Shown here: one piece after another, positions 10,078 to 19,868 of the stretch
Position numbering within the stretch: the stretch's first letter is position 1
How the letters are laid out: every line of letters begins with the position of its first letter
Assembly (NCBI GenBank): GCA_022925895.1
Contig: JAKSYS010000531.1
Location: 1 to 43,670, forward strand
DNA from: Fragilaria crotonensis
Taxonomy: Eukaryota > Bacillariophyta > Fragilariophyceae > Fragilariales > Fragilariaceae
Length of the DNA stretch: 43,670 nt
Direction of reading: 5' to 3'
Program-made: the position numbers and the translations under genes
Notes under the pieces: model-generated
What the model was told of the DNA's origin: nothing
Database searches by the model: none
Seen by the model: only the letters and a program-made list of their open reading frames with translations

Positions 10078-13000
10078 TTAAAACCGCCGTATTGGAGCTC
10101 TCCTTGGTCTCAGCGATCTCCGAAGTCTTCGTGTTACCACAGGAGTAATCCGAGATCGAACTCTGCGAGGAGCAGGTGGCTCCTCGTTTTCCTGAGAAGA
10201 ATCATCTGGATTCACTGAACCTCGATTCGGAGGTGGTGGTCGGTTTCGATGCGGGATGACGTGAACCACAGCATCCATCTCGGCTGTGCAATAGTCTACC
10301 AATGATCTGCTTGTATGAAATAACTCATGGCAGCTCATGCCGTTGAAACGCTTGACACGACAAAGGCTGACCATGCACACAGGACACATGAACTTCGTCG
10401 TACGACCATGCCTGCAGTGCTTCGGATCTGGTTGATCATGCCTCTTTCTGCAGCACCAGACACAGCTTGTTGGTTTCGATTCCACTTTGCATAGAACATG
10501 TGGCAATGACTGGTCCAATCGTCTTTGAATCATCTCGCGACTTGTGAAGTACAGCTCGCGCTTGTTGTATGTAAAAGACCTTCCGCTTGTGTTCAGAACA
10601 CTTCCTTCTCCCGTCTGCTGGATGCTGATACCACCATCATCTCCTCCTTCACTGTCGCTGCTGTCATCACCTGAAACCTCGAGTGTTAGGTCTTTAGCAA
10701 GAGAACTGCAGAACTTTGAAAAAGACCCATACAGCTTTCGGTGTGCCTGGAATGCAGCATACGAATTGCACCCATCACTTAGCAGGAATGCAACAGAGCG
10801 ACTGAGAATGTAGCTCTGATATGCATTATAAACTCGAGACATCAGAAGACGAAGCCATATGTGTGCCAATGGTGAGAGCTGTGCATGCCGAGCATGGCAG
10901 TTCTTCATGTACCGCGAGAACACATCAACAGGACCTTTGCTTCGATTCCACATTGCTACAATGGTCGGAATCAACATGCGTCCTGCTGGCAACGGTCTGC
11001 CCGGGTCTTCACAAGATTATAGATTGCTCTCCATAGTTCCAACGTATTTTGAACAGTGTACTCGTCAACTGCATGCCTCAGCTTCATTCCTCCCAAACAC
11101 GGTAAACGACCATGAAGTACCCAGGAAAGCTCACGATCATGTACCTCTTGCAATGCACATCGATATTGCTCAACCACCTGCTCATCAACATTCACATGAA
11201 CAACACGAATTATCTTGTGCAATGATGCCACCACATAGAAAGCATGTCGCAGATTGCCACATGCAATGCCATGCAACAATTGACACCTGTACTCGGGCTC
11301 AGGAATCATTCGTTTAAAGTCGTCGTTCGTAGGAGGATCCGTCATAACAACATAAATCGTTGGACACGTGCCGTAGGTCCTGGCCAATGCGGTCTCTTTC
11401 ATTACTGTTGCGGGGGGTGCATTTGCTCTTGATCTCCACTATGAAAGGAATACCTTCGTCCTCGCCAAATATGTTTTCGTTCTCCGCAACTGCAATCGCA
11501 TCGGGCGAGAATGCTGCATAGAACATACCTTTTGCACATAACAAGCCATATTCCCTGATATGTGTCACAACGAAATCGCTTTCCTGATCAAGAAACAGGG
11601 GAAGTCTTGACAATACATTTGACTCATTGAGGGTACCTTCACGCATTGAGGTCGATGAGGCAAAGGGCGACATAAACCACTTCTCCAGAAGAAGTTCCAG
11701 TATTGGGCATTCCCCGTTTGACTGATCAGATCCTCCCCATGAAAGCACTCTATCAATGAGAATTGTTTTGCTCCCTGTCACCAGCAGAGATTTCGCTCGG
11801 CAAATATCTTTTAGGTGTGCAACCGACAACCCCACTAACTCATGTCTACTGTAAATCCGATCAGCCACAGCCTCATTTGGAATGAGTTCATTCGAGCATT
11901 TCAACCCAAGTATTTTACAGCTTGACAGGATATTGTGCGACAGCTCCCCCCTCCACTGGTGACACTGGCGGTGTAACGAGCCCGATGCGCATAGCGCTTC
12001 CATAGTGCAAGAGCAGTGGTTCCAGTAATTTGAAACTGACGCTGGTTGAACCATTCTGGAGATCGTTGCGTATCTGTCAGCTGCTCAACATGGTCTGCTT
12101 CAAACAGTCTAATTACTTCATCATCTGTAGGTTCTGGAGCGACATCGCATCCTCGTTGTCGGGTTACAAGGGTAAACTTTCCCGGTCCGTACCTGTCATC
12201 AGTCGTTTGCATGAGAACCACCCGGCCTAAGCCGTTTCGACTGGCCAGTGCATATTGATGTGTAACTCTTGAACCATTTCTTATCGCCTTCGTAGCCCAA
12301 TAATGGGCTGATGCACCTTTCTCTGCAATAAGCCGCCGGTCTGGGCCCGGATGTTGGTCGTATGTAAAAGGGAACGATCGCATTCTCTTTGTTGTTCCCA
12401 AAAGCATAGCTCCAACCGACACACTCCACTGGTTGACTTCTCCATTCACTCCACCATATCCTCGATCCCAGAAGAAAGTGTTGCCATCGAGTCGGATTTG
12501 CGATTCGGATGATACGCCTGTCATACTCCTCTGCAATATTTTCACACAGTCCAAAGTTGACTCACCCCGAGCTGCAACATGCCCGCCAATATACAAACCA
12601 GTGACCACTGACACTGCTCCATGATGAATGACTCCTAACCCTTTGCAGGGGTTGTTGATCTGTGAGAACCCGTGATTGATGACCCTCTTTGATCGCATCC
12701 GAAGTAAGTCATCGTCCAAACCAACTTGGGTCACTCCTGCAACAAAAGCTAGCTCTGACCCAGTTGAACGAACAATTTCCATTGCTGCAGCCATTTCTCT
12801 GTCATGCTGCATAGGAGGTGTCAAGTTGATGCTGATTCCTGCCTTGAAGTGCCAGACCGTGACAAAGCCTTCAAGATCTCTCGGTATCGAATGAGGTCCA
12901 TACCCTGTCCTGCAGATGGAAAATTTGCTCGCTCATCCATATCAAAGTACAACGAAGGGGAGACTCGGTAGAATGAGAGCATCAATTCAATCCGAATGAA

Positions 13001-13392
13001 GGCAAGTATCTCTGAATTCGAGACGGAATCCCAAGATAAGTTCTTATTGATGAATTGCTTGATATGTCCCAGCAAATTAGCATCCATCCACGCCTCTAAA
13101 AACGAGCAGGTTCAACCTTCCACAGATTCCTGACTCTTCCGCCAAACATCTTGGCTTTCAGACGGTTAAGGACAATTGGTACCTCCTGGCGGGCCACCTC
13201 CAGCAGATGTCGGTCTACTACATCGATCTCGATAGTTGTCTCAAACTCTCTGATGAAGTTCCATTCTCCTATCGGTTCCTCATCGTCGTCTGCATCATCC
13301 AAATCAGCATCACCAGCTGAACCAGACATCAAATACATCATATCCTCAAGATCAGAGTCACTTTCATCGCCACCATCACTGTTGTTTGACAT
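10078..13392 (-). CDS. PiggyBac-like transposase with embedded SAP and YqaJ-type nuclease domains (frame broken)
   Basis: About 1100 residues from ATG 13392. Order: acidic N-terminus (SDSDLEDMMYLM); piggyBac N-terminal block (NSEILAFIRIELMLSFYR); possible first Asp GLDDDLLRMRS (near 12716); second Asp in FFWDRGYGG (12467). An insert follows. YqaJ motif I is QRSPEWFNQRQFQITGT (about 12070), then a SAP-like helix pair (11737-11847). Nuclease residues follow: GTLNESNVL (Glu, 11625), FSPDAI (Asp, about 11508), VEIKSK (ExK, about 11436) and EYRCQLLHGI (Gln, 11282). The DDE fold then resumes with WNRSKGPVDVFSRYM (third Asp, 10926). It ends with a Cys-rich finger (CVWCCRK, CPVCMVSLC; 10315-10464) and an Arg-rich tail. 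Single-base changes are needed near 13098, 12864, 11946, 11412 and 11002. Domain calls rest on motifs read by eye. Confidence 0.75.
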
Positions 13393-13639
13393 GATTGAGG
13401 GACCTTTCAAGAGCAAGAATTGATTTCTTGTTGATGCAATGGCGGGTGCTTGTTGTTGCTGCGCACTTCAAAGTGCACATACACCTCTGTATGAGGGTCT
13501 ACAGATAATACCTACCGTATGTAGAACCTACAGTGTACAAAGACCTGAACTTTTAGTACGGAGACAGGGTGCACAACTGGTCTCTGGAATGCATGCAAGG
13601 GGCAACAAGGGAACTTCAATTGTAGGCATCAATGAGAAT

Positions 13640-13759
13640 CGCTGAAAAACATTTGTCGCACGAAATTTCTCGCTAGCTTTTTCGTAGGACAAAAATTTTG
13701 GGATATCCCAAAACTCGGAAGATTTTTTGTCGCATGCCATGCGACAAAAAATACTGGGG
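13640..13759. repeat. Right inverted terminus and subterminal hairpins of the TTAA element
   Basis: Contains a hairpin with 14-base arms TTTTTTGTCGCATG (13723-13736) and CATGCGACAAAAAA (13738-13751) separated by one base. There is also an 18-base palindrome TTTTGGGATATCCCAAAA (13696-13713) and a GCTAGC-containing copy of the left subterminal repeat around 13650-13690. It ends in ACTGGGG then TTAA. Confidence 0.7.
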
Positions 13760-14057
13760 TTAAGTTACGCTATTTACGGTAGTAGACTAGTACATAGTAC
13801 TGTAGTACTCTGGGAGTTCCAGTACGATTTACAGCACCGGAACCAGATTGTGCTTCACATTACCGGCATAGTATGACACTGGTCCAGCTGCCGCATTCGC
13901 CCGCATTCGTCGACCTCGAAACTCGAACCTCACCTAACGGTTTCGTCTGTCTGTCGGCAAAACCCGAAACCCCAATTCATACTGGCACCATGCAATCCTC
14001 AATGAAAAAAAAAATCCGACACTTTTGGCCCTCCTTCAGCATATTATGTTCGTGACG

Positions 14058-15662
14058 ATGTCGTCAACGACTTACATTTCCATTCGCGATGATGGCCGAT
14101 CTCTATCCTCAAACGAGCGCAACTTTGTTCGGGAAAGTGCCTTCTCATCACGTCGGATTGACGGTCGCGGTCCTGGTGATCTTCGCAAGATCAAGCTCCA
14201 CCTGAGTCGCAAAGAAAACGCTGCGGAATGTACTGTGCAATGGGGCGAGACAAGAGTTTCTGCCGAGATAACTGCTTCCCTCCAACCACCGCCGTCAGAA
14301 GATAGACCTTCCGAAGGTATGGTGAGTATAACAGTCGATATCAGTCCAATGGCATCGTCAGCCTTTGGTATGACACAACCACTAACCACAACTCCTGGCG
14401 AAGGCAATCGAGCAAATTTCGCACCGACCGCGGATGATTCGCAAAAGCTGCTGGGTAACCGCATATTGAGATGTCTTGAACGAACGATAATGCTGGGAGG
14501 TGCCCTGGACACTGAAGCCCTCTGCGTTCAATCGGGGGCTTGGGTGTGGAAGCTATCCCTATCCGTGAAAATATTTGATCACGGTGGGAATCTCCTAGAC
14601 TCGGCAGTCATGGCTGCCATGGCCAGCTTAAGACACTATCGTAAACCACAAGTGGACGTTGTGGAAACTGGAATACCTATTTTAGTCCCCTCGGATACTC
14701 GAGAACCAACTCCCCTGCCTCTGCATCATACACCTCTTAGTATGTCCTTTGCCCTGATTCATGCCGACGACGTTGCACTCTCCTCTTCATCAACATTGAC
14801 GGTTGCTGCTCTGGTTGATCCAACGGAACGAGAAGAGCTGGTTCAAACTGGATCCATATCTATCGCCATGAACTTGCACGGCGAAGTCTGTCTGCTAGAT
14901 TTTGGTGGAGGATGTGAGTTGCAACCTTCTCAACTCAAACGATGTTGGCAATTGGCAGAGCGATGCGTCAAACAGCTGTGCCAGATGCTCGAAACCTCCT
15001 TAGCAGAGGCCGATAAGAAGGCGCAGCGTGAGCGATTGCATAGATTGCAAGAGGAACAGCTCGGTGGTTTGATATCTCCACAGCCACATGACCAACCGGA
15101 GGTACCCTTTTGGTCAGAAGATGGTGATGTGGTGGTGGATACTGCAAGCCCGTTTGCTGATGCAACGCGTGAGATGCATACTGCGGAAAGTAAGGTCAAG
15201 GATCTGGAGCAAGAGAATTATCGACTGCAGGCATTGGAATACAATCAGGGGCATGTTGCTGCTAAGGTGAAGGAGAACGACAAGACAAGGAAGAAGAAGC
15301 AAGAAGGCAGCACGTTATTAACCGCTATGCTCCAGTCCGTTCAAAAGGCTTCCGATGTAGGTGTTGCGTTTCAGGTGAGCACGCAGACTGAGGGTGTGAA
15401 AGCTGAATCCGTGTCAACCGAACTCGCTTCCGACGAACAAATGGATGAATTCGCGAAGTTTGCCACGGCAGCCAAAGCTAAGGTCGACATGGATATTGAC
15501 GATGACGACGAGGAAGAGGAAGCCCCAGTGATGCTCAAGACAGAGTTTGAGTCTATCGCGCTAACAAAGGAATCGACAACAGTTGGTGTCGCCGATGGCG
15601 ATGATGTTGACGACTTGGCCATGGCAATCAAGAGTAAATCGAAAAAGAAGAAAAAGAAATGA
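14058..15662 (+). CDS. RRP45: Exosome complex subunit RRP45 (EXOSC9)
   Basis: RNase PH-like ring subunit of the RNA exosome, acting in nuclear and cytoplasmic 3'-5' RNA processing and decay; eukaryotic ring subunits are catalytically inactive. About 534 residues without introns. N-terminal blocks are diagnostic: NERNFVRESAFSSRRIDGRG, VQWGETRVSAEITASLQPP, LGNRILRCLERTIM, ALCVQSGAWVWKLSLSVKIF, DHGGNLLDSAVMAAMASLRH and, in the second half, MNLHGEVCLLDFGGGCELQP. The PH fold spans about residues 10-300. A long C-terminal extension follows, with coiled coil (about 310-345, 385-430), an acidic DDDDEEEE patch and a final KSKKKKKK, a likely nuclear signal; longer C-tails are known for this subunit. 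ATG 14058 (MSSTTYISIRDDG) is preferred; ATG 14046 is also in frame. Confidence 0.93.
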   Translation: MSSTTYISIRDDGRSLSSNERNFVRESAFSSRRIDGRGPGDLRKIKLHLSRKENAAECTVQWGETRVSAEITASLQPPPSEDRPSEGMVSITVDISPMASSAFGMTQPLTTTPGEGNRANFAPTADDSQKLLGNRILRCLERTIMLGGALDTEALCVQSGAWVWKLSLSVKIFDHGGNLLDSAVMAAMASLRHYRKPQVDVVETGIPILVPSDTREPTPLPLHHTPLSMSFALIHADDVALSSSSTLTVAALVDPTEREELVQTGSISIAMNLHGEVCLLDFGGGCELQPSQLKRCWQLAERCVKQLCQMLETSLAEADKKAQRERLHRLQEEQLGGLISPQPHDQPEVPFWSEDGDVVVDTASPFADATREMHTAESKVKDLEQENYRLQALEYNQGHVAAKVKENDKTRKKKQEGSTLLTAMLQSVQKASDVGVAFQVSTQTEGVKAESVSTELASDEQMDEFAKFATAAKAKVDMDIDDDDEEEEAPVMLKTEFESIALTKESTTVGVADGDDVDDLAMAIKSKSKKKKKK

Positions 15663-15831
15663 TACTTCGAGCAGGCAGATGCACAAAAGTGTCCTCGCGG
15701 CGTTCGATGCATCCATAATGTCTCTGTTCTAGGCTGTACGACAATGAGGGAAGGGTTCTCACAACTCTAGATTGCGAAAGGTCACGTGTAGCTAGTCAAC
15801 AAAACGAGTGTACAACTAAATGATTTCATGC

Positions 15832-16793
15832 CTACTGTTGCGGTGCGAAGTCAGCATGCGTTTTATGGTACTTGTCCAACAAATGCTGCCCTGTTGTCGT
15901 GGGTGGATACCTGGGTGGATTGTCTTCAGAACAACAAACATCCAATACTTGTACTTCAGTATCAAAGTGAGGGTCGAAGAAGCACGGCAAGGAATACCGT
16001 TCCGCACTGCCATTGGTCAAGACACGGTGCACGGTCGAACGACAGAGGCCATTGGTCCATCTCTCCAACATATCGCCTAGATTGACGACAAAGCAGTGGG
16101 ACGAGGAGGCACATCTATCCATGTCTCATCCTTGGTTAAGATTTGAAGTCCTGGATTTTCATCAGTCAAGAGGAGCGTAATCATTCCATAATCCGAATGA
16201 GCTCCGCAGGCGAAGATGCCCTCATCTGGTTCGCTGACTTCCTTTGCATAACGAAGCAGTCGTAAGGTCGTTAGAGGATCAGCAAAGGCTTGATCGAAAA
16301 AGTGTTCATCAAGTCCAATAGCAAGAGCAATCAATTGCACCAGTCGAAAACCAACTCGAATGCATTCACTCCTGTATTCATTCATAACGTCTTGAAAGGC
16401 CTGGCAGTCCTTCATCGAAGGGCACTTTTCAGGAGATGGCCACTGATTCGGGCCAGTTAATTTGGTAGGATTATACTCAGGCGAGTCTGCAGGTACATCT
16501 TTGCCGATGTAAAAACCTTCTTTTGAATCTCCCTTGGTTTGCCGTTCTGGATCAAGCGTCTCTTCCTCGAAGGCAGTATATCCTCGACTCATGGATTTGT
16601 CCGAGATGAGCTGCTTTTCCTCCAAGGGAAGATCGAACAGGAGTTTCGATTGATCCATCACTCGTTGAATCAAAGTCTGTGAGATGCCATGATTTTCAAG
16701 GTAGAAAAAGCCCACATGGACACACGCAGAGCGCAGATCCTTCACAAGCGTATCGATGTCAGTGTTGTCAAGTTGAATGCTGGGAATACTCAT
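15832..16793 (-). CDS. 2-oxoglutarate/Fe(II)-dependent oxygenase, isopenicillin N synthase-like (one frame break)
   Basis: Members oxidise small metabolites using 2-oxoglutarate, O2 and Fe(II); the substrate cannot be told from sequence. About 318 residues from ATG 16793. The N-terminal DIOX_N part (RSACVHVGFFYLENHGIS, PLEEKQLISDK, SRGYTAFEEETLDPERQTKG) and the jelly-roll core are clear. Iron ligands are HxD in GAHSDYGMITLLL and the distal His in VHRVLTNG. The 2OG-binding R-x-S is in ERYSLPCFFDP. The frame breaks between VPPRPTA and FVVNLGDMLERW. One extra base in the A3 run at 16090-16092 (+ strand) restores the family motif exactly, so I treat this as probable sequence error in an intact gene. 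Convergent with RRP45. Confidence 0.88.
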
Positions 16794-17079
16794 AATGAGA
16801 GGTCACTGGAAGGCAAAATTGTAATCACTGATGCTGCGCCTATGTGTCTCTTTCACAAGAGTGCACACATTATTGTTCTGTTGTTGTCATGCTCGATATG
16901 TAGCCGCGAACGAGCTCCCTTGTTCAGAGCGGAAATGCGGTCATGTGTCATACCGTCATACGTCGTACATCGTACATGAGGGTATGAGTCACACTGTCAC
17001 CTGTCACACTGGACACTCTACACTCTACTGGTACCTTGTATGCATACCAGCATACCAGCAGTCCAACATCCTGTGTTGT
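16794..17079. other. Spacer upstream of the oxygenase gene
   Basis: Probable promoter of the oxygenase gene, ending at the start of the minisatellite. Several CGTACAT/GTACATGAG palindromic bits lie around 16965-16980. No gene seen. Confidence 0.35.
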
Positions 17080-17887
17080 GGTTGTCGGTTGTCGGTTGTT
17101 GGTTGTTGGTTGTTGGTTGTCGGTTGTCGGTTGTCGGTTGTCGGTTGTCGTCGGTTGTCGGTTGTCGGTTGTTGTCGGTTGTTGTCGGTTGTTGTCGGTT
17201 GTTGTCGGTTGTTGTCGGTTGTTGTCGGTTGTTGTCGGTTGTTGTCGGTTGTTGTCGGTTGTTGTCGGTTGTTGTCGGTTGTTGTCGGTTGTTGTCGGTT
17301 GTTGTCGGTTGTTGTCGGTTGTTGTCGGTTGTTGTCGGTTGTTGTCGGTTGTTGTCGGTTGTTGTCCGGTTGTTGTCGGTTGTTGTCGGTTGTTGTCGGT
17401 TGTTGTCGGTTGTTGTCGGTTGTTGTCGGTTGTTGTCGGTTGTTGTCGGTTGTTGTCGGTTGTTGTCGGTTGTTGTCGGTTGTTGTCGGTTGTTGTCGGT
17501 TGTTGTCGGTTGTTGTCGGTTGTTGTCGGTTGTTGTCGGTTGTTGTCGGTTGTTGTCGGTTGTTGTCGGTTGTTGTCGGTTGTTGTCGGTTGTTGTCGGT
17601 TGTTGTCGGTTGTTGTCGGTTGTTGTCGGTTGTTGTCGGTTGTTGTCGGTTGTTGTCGGTTGTTGTCGGTTGTTGTCGGTTGTTGTCGGTTGTTGTCGGT
17701 TGTTGTCGATTGTTGTCGGTTGTTGTCGGTTGTTGTCGGTTGTTGTCGGTTGTCGGTTGTCGGTTGTCGGTTGTCGGTTGTCGGTTGTCGGTTGTCGGTT
17801 GTCGGTTGTTGGTTGTTGGTTGTTGGTTGTTGGTTGTTGGTTGTCGGTTGTCGGTTGTCGGTTGTCGGTTGTCGGTTGTCGGTTGTA
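17080..17887. repeat. Nested minisatellite: 10-bp GGTTGTTGTC units flanked by 7-bp GGTTGTC/GGTTGTT units
   Basis: The core (about 17161-17750) has close to 58 head-to-tail copies of GGTTGTTGTC, with only two visible deviations: an inserted C near 17366 and a G-to-A change near 17709. Both flanks are 7-bp arrays of GGTTGTC and GGTTGTT, arranged almost as mirror images. The plus strand contains essentially no A through the array, and GG recurs every unit. Because no stop codon can occur in the unit, all three forward frames stay open and spell a Val/Gly/Cys/Arg/Leu/Ser repeat. I regard these as fortuitous, not genes. Confidence 0.97.
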
Positions 17888-18432
17888 TCGGTTATGGGCT
17901 CTTCATCAAAGAACAGAATTTTCGAGAAGACACCATGACTGCATATTCTGTACTACAGTACTCTAGTACTACTGTAGTACTCCGAATACAAGTACAAGTA
18001 TCGATAGACATACCGACATGCCTATCACGAATTTCCGCTTGAAATGTGTATGACTACGGATGTATGGCCTATAACCTATGTATAACTTTTATACTAATAC
18101 TACAAGTCTACAGTATATTCGTGCAATAAATCAATCACGTATTCCTTGGTATATTAACCAAGCAGGAAAAAACTCTGTGCTGTCGCCGTGATAAAAACGG
18201 AGTACTTGGAGGACGACAAAAAAAAAAACAAAAAAAAACCCAACATCTATTTAACGTACTATCGCTATGCCCGTACCAGGGGCATTCGACCTAAATGAGA
18301 ACACTAAAAATATGCATAAATTATTTGATTTTCCATACCATTGAAAGCATACAGCGAGCTAAATGCGGAAGTTGGGATTGAGAGTCCCATTCTTCTCATC
18401 CCTCTTCAGTCCATTGATGTCATTGGTAATGC
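17888..18432. other. Intergenic AT-rich sequence with GTAC palindromes
   Basis: Holds a palindrome-dense block around 17950-18000, including TACAAGTAC at 17987-17995 and alternating CAGTACT/AGTACT, and A-rich tracts near 18220-18238. No gene seen. Confidence 0.35.
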
Positions 18433-19499
18433 TTGTTGCACCCTTTTAGAAACAAATTCAAAATGGAAAACAAGCCCAGCAGTGTAGCCCTTGATCCCCT
18501 GAGACTGACAAGAATGAAGCTGATGAACTTGTCACTCAACACAAATAGTAGAGTACATCAGGAAAAAGCTGCCTATCCTGAACTCCCATTTGCTGGCAGA
18601 TACTGCTTGCCCAGCACTGTGCTTGCCACAGTTGTCACAGTTTTTAGTGTACATACAGCAAAGGCTTGTACTACAGTACCAGAATTGTCAAGGGATTTTG
18701 TTATTGATGTAGTTCTCCACACTTCCTTACTCCCCAGCAAATGCTGCGGGAACTAGATGACCCACCCTGTGTGCTGACACATCCCTTGAAGTGAGATCCC
18801 CAAACCATGTTGGCAATTTTTTGACTGTCTTGATATGGAAGGCCTGCACTTTGCGGGAGCATAATTCAAAGAGGTTGACAATTCTATTTCGGAAAAGGCT
18901 GCGTAAAAGACCAGTATCATGGATGTGGGAAAGATGACCAACATTGTAGTGGGAGCTTCATCCTGACTGTCAAATCGCATGCTTGAATAATGTCCATGAG
19001 AATTTCAACTGTCTCCGTCACCATGCATGTGTTTGAAATCATCCTTGATAATGACACGTGATTGCCATAATAGAAGTTGTAATTTGTTGCTCCATTGTCA
19101 TCCAAGGCAAGGGTGGAAAACAAACAAGTTACAGGGAGATTTATCAATCACATGGAACATACAGATCATTATGAAAAACTTGCTCTGAGTACCATCCTGC
19201 CATCCTGTTGGAATAAATGTAGGCCAATATGCGAAGGAGTGCCTCTGGAGATAAGTAGCATTTGCTACTAAGAAATCCTAGGAGTGAAACAATTACAAAA
19301 AATCCAGCTCCAGCATTTTTTAATGACTCAATTACCAACAACATTGAGAAACCCTCCGTGCTCCTCCTCGCCCCAATTGGGGTTGATCTCAATGACATCA
19401 TGTCACAGTCACACCTTCCTGGTGGGAATGGAAAAAATCACCTAGAAAAGATCGGCTCCATAATTTTTATTGAGCAATCCGCTATTGAACTTTGAACGA
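18433..19499. other. CpG-poor degraded region, unidentified relic
   Basis: AT- and TG/CA-rich sequence with few CpG dinucleotides, like the two transposon relics elsewhere in the window. Frames on both strands (18433-18756 plus; 18753-19401 minus in three pieces) are short and overlapping. None has a domain I recognise. The continuous minus-strand pieces suggest a decayed protein gene, but I cannot name it. Confidence 0.35.
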
Positions 19500-19868
19500 T
19501 GCCACATTTCATTGCTCCAAGAAGATTTGCAAGTTTTGGAGTCCAACAGACATCGCACAAGATTTGAGGGAGCATTTCTGAATTGGCGAATACAGGATAC
19601 GAGATTCATGAATACCAAAAGGTGTTTATTCGTCCCATTGGGTGGCTAGTCAGTATGTAGCCCCTCATTTAGGACCCACACCTGCAAATGGAGAACGATC
19701 AGCCAAGGAAACGGGGGAAGGGAATGAGGACCAGATTCTGAGGACTGACGCTGATTGCCAACTTAATGCTACAACTAATTATTAGATTCATTGGGATGCC
19801 AATGCCGACAGAAGTGTGCGACCCCAGGACGCAGAATCAACGGCAAAAGTCAATCGCACATAACCATG
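19500..19868. other. Intergenic spacer
   Basis: No gene or repeat recognised. It probably includes the 3' UTR of the DUF6824 gene. Confidence 0.3.

Larger units (their letters stand above)
9766..13763 (-). mobile_element. PiggyBac-like DNA transposon with TTAA target duplications
   Basis: A 3990-base element (9770-13759) is flanked on both sides by TTAA (9766-9769 and 13760-13763). Its ends are CCCCAGT and ACTGGGG, a perfect 7-bp inverted repeat (11 bp with TTAA). TTAA target duplications and CCC-starting ends are known hallmarks of piggyBac. Subterminal hairpins built on TTTGTCGCATG lie at both ends. A single long gene on the minus strand fills the interior. CpG content is normal, unlike the neighbouring relics, suggesting a recent arrival. 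Kolobok elements also use TTAA, but the transposase motifs fit piggyBac better. Confidence 0.85.

Noticed and set aside
10078-13392. Programmed -1 ribosomal frameshifting in the transposase
   Set aside because: Shifts go in both directions and occur five times. They fall in ordinary mononucleotide or short runs, and the same kind of break occurs in host housekeeping genes.
14072-14512. Minus-strand ORFs inside RRP45
   Set aside because: Shadow of a clearly assigned gene.
17080-17887. Possible CRISPR array
   Set aside because: Units are contiguous with no spacers, and the window is eukaryotic.
16831-18042. Three long overlapping forward ORFs (300-400 codons) of Cys/Val/Gly repeats
   Set aside because: They arise because the 10-bp and 7-bp units contain no stop in any forward frame. 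The protein is pure repeat in all three frames with no non-repeat domain.
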